DNA of 11,974 nucleotides, taken from Candidatus Izemoplasmatales bacterium (GTDB taxonomy: Bacteria > Bacillota_I > Bacilli_A > Izemoplasmatales > Hujiaoplasmataceae). Location of the stretch: assembly GCA_028691335.1 (NCBI GenBank), contig JAQUZK010000024.1, positions 1-11,974 on the forward strand, read 5' to 3'. Positions 7,974 to 11,974 of this stretch are shown here, in pieces (position 1 is the first letter of the stretch; each line of letters starts with the position of its first letter). The translations under genes were made by a program, and so were the position numbers. The notes beneath the pieces were generated by a model. It saw only the letters and a list, made by a program, of their open reading frames with translations. It was not told where the DNA came from and made no database searches.

Positions 7974-8417
7974 ATGAATAATGAAATGTTATTAACTCAT
8001 GCGGAACTTTTTATTGATAAAAAGTTAAATATCATAACCAATCTCGCAAATCTATCGGCTATAATCATGGAAAATGTTAAAGATTTAAACTGGGTTGGTT
8101 TTTATCTATATGATGGAGAAAAATTATATCTAGGACCTTTTCAAGGTAAAGCCGCTGTTACTTTAATTGACATGGGGAAAGGTGTTTGTGGAACAAGTGC
8201 AAAAGAGCGTGTTACTTTAGTAGTTGATGATGTTCATAAGTTCCCTGGACATATTCCTTGTGACTGTGATTCTAACTCAGAAATAGTTATCCCAATCATT
8301 AAAAACAATCAACTTTTTGGCGTGTTGGATATTGATAGTCCAAAGACAAATAGATTCGATGATTTATTGAAAAAAGACTTAGAAACACTAGTAAAGCTTT
8401 TAGTTGACATTTTATAG
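7974..8417 (+). CDS. Free methionine-(R)-sulfoxide reductase (GAF domain, fRMsr)
   Basis: This 147-residue single-GAF-domain enzyme reduces free L-methionine-(R)-sulfoxide in the cytosol, normally with thioredoxin as electron donor. Family landmarks are clear: LNWVGFYLYDG (38-48), LYLGPFQGK (51-59), GKGVCGTSA (68-76), DVHKFPGHIPCD (86-97), NSEIVIPI (101-108) and GVLDIDSP (116-123). Cys72 and Cys96 match two of the three cysteines known in the family (E. coli positions 94 and 118). The third, E. coli Cys84, is Val62 here, and an extra Cys98 creates a CDC motif. GAGGTG lies 7 nt before the ATG. A GAF protein of this kind next to rpsD is also found in Bacillus (ytsP, from memory). No terminator follows; the rpsD promoter lies in the last codons. 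Confidence 0.9.
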   Translation: MNNEMLLTHAELFIDKKLNIITNLANLSAIIMENVKDLNWVGFYLYDGEKLYLGPFQGKAAVTLIDMGKGVCGTSAKERVTLVVDDVHKFPGHIPCDCDSNSEIVIPIIKNNQLFGVLDIDSPKTNRFDDLLKKDLETLVKLLVDIL

Positions 8418-8432
8418 TGTATAAGTTATAAT
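8404..8432 (+). promoter_or_regulatory. Consensus promoter for rpsD, overlapping the end of the fRMsr gene
   Basis: TTGACA (8404-8409), a 17-nt spacer and TATAAT (8427-8432) match the housekeeping sigma consensus exactly. The -35 lies inside the last codons of the upstream gene. Transcription should begin near 8439-8440, giving an rpsD leader of about 175 nt. This is the strongest promoter seen in the window, as expected for a ribosomal-protein gene. Confidence 0.88.
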
Positions 8433-8439
8433 ACTTTGT

Positions 8440-8613
8440 GCGCATGTAATAAAAAGCAGTTGTTTTATGGTGATTTATAGTTTGATTGTTCCAAATTTAG
8501 GGTTTGGTAGTATTGTTAACTGCTTAACAAGAACCCATCAAAACAATCAAAATAAGTTATTGTAAGGCTCCTCAAAACGTTACTACGTAATAAAATAATA
8601 AGGAGGATAATAT
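8440..8613 (+). promoter_or_regulatory. Structured rpsD mRNA leader (probable S4 autoregulatory element)
   Basis: The leader has several exact complementarities. P1 pairs 8454-8461 with 8518-8525 (8 bp). P2 pairs 8481-8490 with 8542-8551 (10 bp); its 5' strand lies inside the P1 loop and its 3' strand outside, so P1 and P2 together make a pseudoknot. P3 pairs 8491-8495 with 8503-8507. A hairpin 8513-8519/8524-8530 (7 bp, CTGC loop) excludes P1 but nests inside P2. CTCCT at 8568-8572 can pair with AGGAG (8601-8605) of the ribosome-binding site. S4 is known to repress its own synthesis through pseudoknotted leaders in E. coli and through a leader in B. subtilis. Assignment here rests on position and base pairing. 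Confidence 0.72.
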
Positions 8614-9213
8614 ATGTCAAGATTTACTGGATCAACATGGAAACAAAGCCGTCGTTTAAACTATTCAGTTTCAGAAACTGGAAAAGAGTTAAACAAACGT
8701 CCTTACGCACCTGGGCAACACGGACAAAAGCGTAAAAAATTATCAGAATACGCTATGCAGTTACAAGAAAAACAAAAAGTTCGTTTTACTTACGGTGTAA
8801 ATGAAAAACAATTCCATAAAACATTCATCGAAGCAAAGAAAATGCAAGGAAAACAAGGTGAAAACTTTTTATTCTTACTTGAATCAAGACTTGATAATCT
8901 AGTTTATAGAGCTGGTTTCGCAAGAACAAGACAACAAGCAAGACAATTAGTTAACCATGGGCATATTCTTTTAGATGGTAAAAAAGCTACTATCGCTTCT
9001 ATTAGAGTAAAACCAGGACAAGTAATCTCAATCAGAGAAAAATCTAAAGGACTTCAAGTAATAAAAGATTCTTTAGAAGCTGCTGTTTCACGTCAAGAGT
9101 ACGTTGATTTTAATGAAGAAAAAGTAGCTGCTACTTATACTCGTTTACCTGAAAGAAACGAATTCTTACCAGAAATTAAAGAAAACTTAATCGTTGAATT
9201 ATACAACAAGTAA
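8614..9213 (+). CDS. rpsD: 30S ribosomal protein S4
   Basis: Primary 16S rRNA-binding protein that nucleates assembly of the 30S body and, in many bacteria, represses its own translation. The 199 residues match the bacterial S4 length. The N-terminal domain (1-88) includes KRPYAPGQHGQKRKKLSEY (28-46) and QLQEKQKVRFTYGV (49-62); the S4 RNA-binding fold (about 91-155) holds SRLDNLVYR (91-99) and ARTRQQARQLVNHGHILLDG (103-122). It has no cysteine at all, so it is the zinc-free C-minus type common in Bacillota. AGGAGG (8601-8606) is 7 nt before the ATG. It is a single-gene unit, with its own promoter at 8404-8432, a long structured leader and its own terminator, rather than part of a large ribosomal-protein operon, as in Bacillus. 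Confidence 0.98.
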   Translation: MSRFTGSTWKQSRRLNYSVSETGKELNKRPYAPGQHGQKRKKLSEYAMQLQEKQKVRFTYGVNEKQFHKTFIEAKKMQGKQGENFLFLLESRLDNLVYRAGFARTRQQARQLVNHGHILLDGKKATIASIRVKPGQVISIREKSKGLQVIKDSLEAAVSRQEYVDFNEEKVAATYTRLPERNEFLPEIKENLIVELYNK

Positions 9214-9220
9214 AAAACAT

Positions 9221-9256
9221 AAAAACCAAGGCGAAAAGCTTTGGTTTTTTTATTTT
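9221..9256 (+). terminator. Intrinsic terminator of rpsD
   Basis: A 12-bp stem with one G-T pair (9221-9232 with 9238-9249) has a GAAAA loop and runs into a T-rich tail ending about 9256. It begins 7 nt after the rpsD stop codon. Confidence 0.9.
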
Positions 9257-9286
9257 TAAATCAACTAAAGTTTTGTTGCAAATTCC

Positions 9287-9315
9287 TTGACTTTAAACCC
9301 ATCTAGTTATAAAAT
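9287..9315 (+). promoter_or_regulatory. Candidate promoter for the CoA-disulfide reductase fusion gene
   Basis: TTGACT (9287-9292) and TAAAAT (9310-9315) are 17 nt apart; an overlapping TATAAA at 9308-9313 would give 15 nt. It lies between the rpsD terminator and the gene, whose ATG at 9350 follows GGGAG (9333-9337). No operator-like repeat was seen. Confidence 0.65.
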
Positions 9316-9349
9316 TTTCAATTGATTTGGATGGGAGTGAAACATTAAA

Positions 9350-11821
9350 ATGAAAAACAAAAAAGTAATTATTATCGGTGGAGTTGCTGGTGGAGCTTCA
9401 GCAGCTACAAGACTTAGAAGAATGGATGAGTTTGCAGAAATTATCATGCTAGAGAGAGGAGAGTTCATTTCATTTGCGAATTGTGGTTTACCTTACTACA
9501 TTGGAGGCGTAATTACAAGTAGAGATGCTCTATTAGTACAAAGTGTCGAAGGTATGAGAAGAGACTTTAATATTGATGTAAGAAACTTTTCTGAAGCAAT
9601 TAATATTGATAGAGAAAAAAAAGTTCTTACAGTTAAAAATCTTGTAAATAATGAAGAATACCAAGAAACTTATGATTATTTAGTTATTTCTACAGGAGCT
9701 TTTCCTGTTAAACCACCAATTAAAGGTATTGATGAAGCAGAAACTTTGTTTACTTTAAGAAACATTCCAGATATGGATAATATCAAAGCTTATATCAATA
9801 AATTTAAACCAAAAAGAGCAACAGTTATTGGGGCTGGTTTTATCGGAATCGAGATGGCTGAAAACCTTCATCATCTCGGAATAGATGTTAGTATAGTCGA
9901 GATGGCTAACCAAGTAATGGCTCCAGTTGATTTTGAAATAGCACAAGTTTTGCATCAACATATGCTTGATAAAAAAGTTAATTTAGTTTTGTCTGATGGA
10001 GTTAAAGAGTTTAAAAACAAGGGTAAAGAGATTATTTTAACATCAGGAAAATCTCTAGATACAGACCTTATCATTTTCGCTATTGGTGTAAGACCAGAAA
10101 ACTTTTTAGCTAAAGAAGCCGGTTTAAAACTAGGAGAGCGCGGTGGTATTTGGGTTGATGATAATCTAAAAACTACAGATGATTCAATTTATGCTATTGG
10201 TGATGCGATTGAAGTGAAAGACTTCATTACTAAATCTGAAGCAATGATTCCTCTAGCTGGTCCAGCTAATAAACAAGGTAGAATCGTAGCTGATAACATT
10301 TGTGGATTAAATAAAAAATATGATGGATCAATGGGTACTAGTGTTGCAAAAGTTTTCGATTTAATAGTTGGTTCCACTGGAAATAATGAAAAAATTCTTA
10401 AACATAAAAATATCGACTATAGTGTAATCCATATTCATCCAGGAAGTCATGCAGGATATTACCCAGGAGCTTCTACTATTTCTATGAAACTTCTATACAA
10501 TAAAGAGACCGAACAAATCTACGGTGCTCAAGCCGTTGGTATGGAAGCTGTTGATAAAAGAATTGACGTTATAGCTACAGCTATTAGAGCAGGAATGAAA
10601 GTAACTGAACTAAAAGATTTAGAACTATCTTACGCTCCACCTTTTTCTTCAGCTAAAGATCCAGTCAACATGCTCGGTTTTGTGGCTGACAATATTATTA
10701 ATGGAATAGTAGAAACAGTACAATATAGTGAAATTGATGAACTTATTCAAGAAGGCGCTTTTGTTATAGACGCTAGAGATGATATTGAAAACACATTTGC
10801 GACTATACCAGGCACAGTTAATATCCCATTCCCTGAAATTAGAAATAGAATAAACGAAATACCAAAAGACAAAAAGATTCTTGTTTTCTGTCAAACTGGT
10901 ATTAGAGCTTATAATACAACGAGAATTCTTAGACAAAGAGGATTTGAAGCATATAATTTAGACGGTGCTTTTAAAACTTATCAAAGTGTCTATCATCCAG
11001 ACAATTGTATGCCTGGTGAAGTTGATGATTTAGGAAAAGTTGTAGTAGAAAAATCCGTTGAAGTTGAAGAAAAGAATATAATATATACACCGAAATTAGT
11101 AGTTGATGCTTCAGGTCTTCAATGTCCCGGTCCAATAATTAAAACGTTTAAAAGCTTAGAAAGTTTAAATGATGGAGAAGTATTAGAAATCACATCTACT
11201 GATCCAGGTTTCAAAAAAGATGTTAAGTCATGGGTAGAAAAAACTAATAATACTCTATTAGACTTAAATGATAACAAGAATATTTTCACTGCGAAAATTT
11301 TAAAAGGTAAGATTTCTTCAAGACCAACAAATCCAGTAACTAAGCCTAGTCAAGAAGATTCAACTATAGTAGTTTTTTCTGAAGATATGGACAAAGCAAT
11401 TGCTGCATTTATAATCGCTCAAGGCGCAGCCTCTATGGGTAAAAAAGTTTCTTTATTCTTTACTTTCTGGGGACTAAATATTTTAAGAAAGCCTAAAAAA
11501 GTTAGAGTAAAAAAGAGTTTTATTGAAAAAATGTTTGGCGCAATGATGCCTAGAGGATCTAAGAAATTACCAATATCGAAAATGAACATGTTGGGTATGG
11601 GTCCAAAGATGATTAAATCTATTATGAAGAAAAAGAATGTTGATAGCTTAGAAACAATGATTAAAAGCGCTATGGATTTAGGCGTAAAAATTACTGCTTG
11701 TGCAATGTCAATGGATATCATGGGTATTAAAAAAGAAGAACTGATTGACGGGATTGAATATGCAGGAGTTGCATCTTACCTGGGAGATGCTGAAGAATCA
11801 AATGTTAATCTCTTTATATAA
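9350..11821 (+). CDS. CoA-disulfide reductase-rhodanese-TusA-DsrE2 fusion protein
   Basis: An 823-residue cytosolic flavoprotein and sulfur-transfer fusion. Residues 1-335 are the two-dinucleotide-fold reductase: FAD motif GGVAGGASAATR (10-21), active-site Cys45 in SFANCGLPYY, NAD(P)H motif GAGFIGIEMAENL (161-173) and YAIGDA (281-286). The dimerisation domain (about 336-450) keeps tyrosines 370/371 and 428, in the regions of the CoA-site tyrosines of CoADR. A rhodanese domain (about 458-555) has Cys514 in FCQTGIRA. A TusA/SirA domain (582-651) has Cys592 in GLQCPGPI. The DsrE2-like domain (672-823) has the TFWGLNILRK motif and Cys784 in TACAMSMDIMG. Relatives reduce CoA disulfide, CoA persulfide or polysulfide with NAD(P)H. 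All candidate catalytic cysteines are intact, so a sulfur relay within one chain is plausible; substrate is not shown by sequence. A thioredoxin-like gene follows after 99 nt. Confidence 0.93.
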   Translation: MKNKKVIIIGGVAGGASAATRLRRMDEFAEIIMLERGEFISFANCGLPYYIGGVITSRDALLVQSVEGMRRDFNIDVRNFSEAINIDREKKVLTVKNLVNNEEYQETYDYLVISTGAFPVKPPIKGIDEAETLFTLRNIPDMDNIKAYINKFKPKRATVIGAGFIGIEMAENLHHLGIDVSIVEMANQVMAPVDFEIAQVLHQHMLDKKVNLVLSDGVKEFKNKGKEIILTSGKSLDTDLIIFAIGVRPENFLAKEAGLKLGERGGIWVDDNLKTTDDSIYAIGDAIEVKDFITKSEAMIPLAGPANKQGRIVADNICGLNKKYDGSMGTSVAKVFDLIVGSTGNNEKILKHKNIDYSVIHIHPGSHAGYYPGASTISMKLLYNKETEQIYGAQAVGMEAVDKRIDVIATAIRAGMKVTELKDLELSYAPPFSSAKDPVNMLGFVADNIINGIVETVQYSEIDELIQEGAFVIDARDDIENTFATIPGTVNIPFPEIRNRINEIPKDKKILVFCQTGIRAYNTTRILRQRGFEAYNLDGAFKTYQSVYHPDNCMPGEVDDLGKVVVEKSVEVEEKNIIYTPKLVVDASGLQCPGPIIKTFKSLESLNDGEVLEITSTDPGFKKDVKSWVEKTNNTLLDLNDNKNIFTAKILKGKISSRPTNPVTKPSQEDSTIVVFSEDMDKAIAAFIIAQGAASMGKKVSLFFTFWGLNILRKPKKVRVKKSFIEKMFGAMMPRGSKKLPISKMNMLGMGPKMIKSIMKKKNVDSLETMIKSAMDLGVKITACAMSMDIMGIKKEELIDGIEYAGVASYLGDAEESNVNLFI

Positions 11822-11867
11822 GAATTTATTTAAGTGACTTGCTCACAGATAAAACTTTTTATATGGT

Positions 11868-11873
11868 TATAAT
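11868..11873 (+). promoter_or_regulatory. Candidate -10 box for the thioredoxin gene
   Basis: A perfect TATAAT lies 47 nt before the ATG at 11921. The hexamer 17 nt upstream (ACAGAT, 11845-11850) is a poor -35, and TTGCTC at 11839-11844 is 23 nt away, too far. The gene may have its own promoter, but read-through from the fusion gene is also possible because no strong terminator was seen between them. Confidence 0.45.
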
Positions 11874-11920
11874 AGTAATTAGATAAGAAAAACAAATATC
11901 ATAGAAAAGGAGAAAATATT

Positions 11921-11974
11921 ATGGCAGCATTACACATAACCAAGGAAAATTTTGATAGCGAGGTATTACAATCA
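11921..11974 (+). CDS. trxA: Probable thioredoxin, 5' end only (cut by the window)
   Basis: Eighteen codons are present, reading MAALHITKENFDSEVLQS, the usual opening of a small bacterial thioredoxin (I/V-T-x-x-N-F-x-x-x-V). The CGPC active site lies beyond the window, so the call rests on the N-terminal strand-helix pattern alone. GGAG (11909-11912) is 8 nt before the ATG. Thioredoxin would serve as reductant for the methionine-sulfoxide reductase at 7974-8417 and could regenerate disulfides or persulfides on the neighbouring fusion protein. The alternative is another thioredoxin-fold protein. Confidence 0.72.
   Translation, partial: MAALHITKENFDSEVLQS

Noticed and set aside
24..11821. Mycoplasma-type code (TGA = Trp)
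   Set aside because: Trp is encoded by TGG, no internal TGA occurs in the long genes, and the acetyltransferase ends with TGA.
11831..11850. Possible terminator after the fusion gene
   Set aside because: Only a 4-bp GTGA/TCAC stem can form and no T-tract follows directly; not enough to call.

Overview
The window comes from a low-GC bacterial chromosome that uses the standard bacterial code. TGA is a real stop (end of the acetyltransferase gene at 6121-6123), and Trp is TGG (for example W9 of ribosomal protein S4). Strong AGGAGG-type ribosome-binding sites, TTGACA/TATAAT promoters, a cysteine-free S4 and Bacillus-type ThiI point to Bacillota or to a mollicute that kept the standard code (Acholeplasma/Izemoplasma/Haloplasma-like). 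Paralogue-prone lipoproteins carrying a Listeria-Bacteroides (InlB B-repeat/Flg_new) domain fit that second group. The exact taxon is an inference.

Layout. Positions 24-7879 are read leftward and 7974 to the end rightward, diverging from a 94-base spacer (7880-7973). The leftward arm, in order of transcription, is thiI, a RimJ/RimL-type acetyltransferase (overlapping thiI by 35 nt), an M3 oligoendopeptidase F (ATGA overlap), a beta-propeller lipoprotein, a strong intrinsic terminator at about 2290-2329, and then a second large lipoprotein. That last protein has a Thr-rich stalk made of 27-bp tandem repeats, one InlB-like repeat and a roughly 500-residue helical, acidic, Met/Tyr-rich domain that I do not recognise.

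The rightward arm is a free-methionine-(R)-sulfoxide reductase (GAF fold), rpsD with its own consensus promoter and a highly structured leader, a terminator, an 823-residue fusion protein (CoA-disulfide reductase + rhodanese + TusA + DsrE2-like), and the first 18 codons of a probable thioredoxin cut by the window edge.

How the genes relate. The right arm together with thiI is rich in sulfur and thiol chemistry: ThiI consumes persulfide sulfur for tRNA s4U, the fusion protein carries four candidate catalytic or persulfide cysteines, and thioredoxin is the usual reductant for methionine-sulfoxide reductases. The left arm carries surface proteins and peptide turnover. No mobile element, CRISPR array, tRNA or rRNA was seen. 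No gene-free stretch exceeds 300 bases. The most interesting items are the rpsD leader, which can form a pseudoknot or a competing nested fold, the multi-cysteine sulfur-relay fusion, and the repeat-stalk lipoprotein. I found no clearly new multi-gene system.
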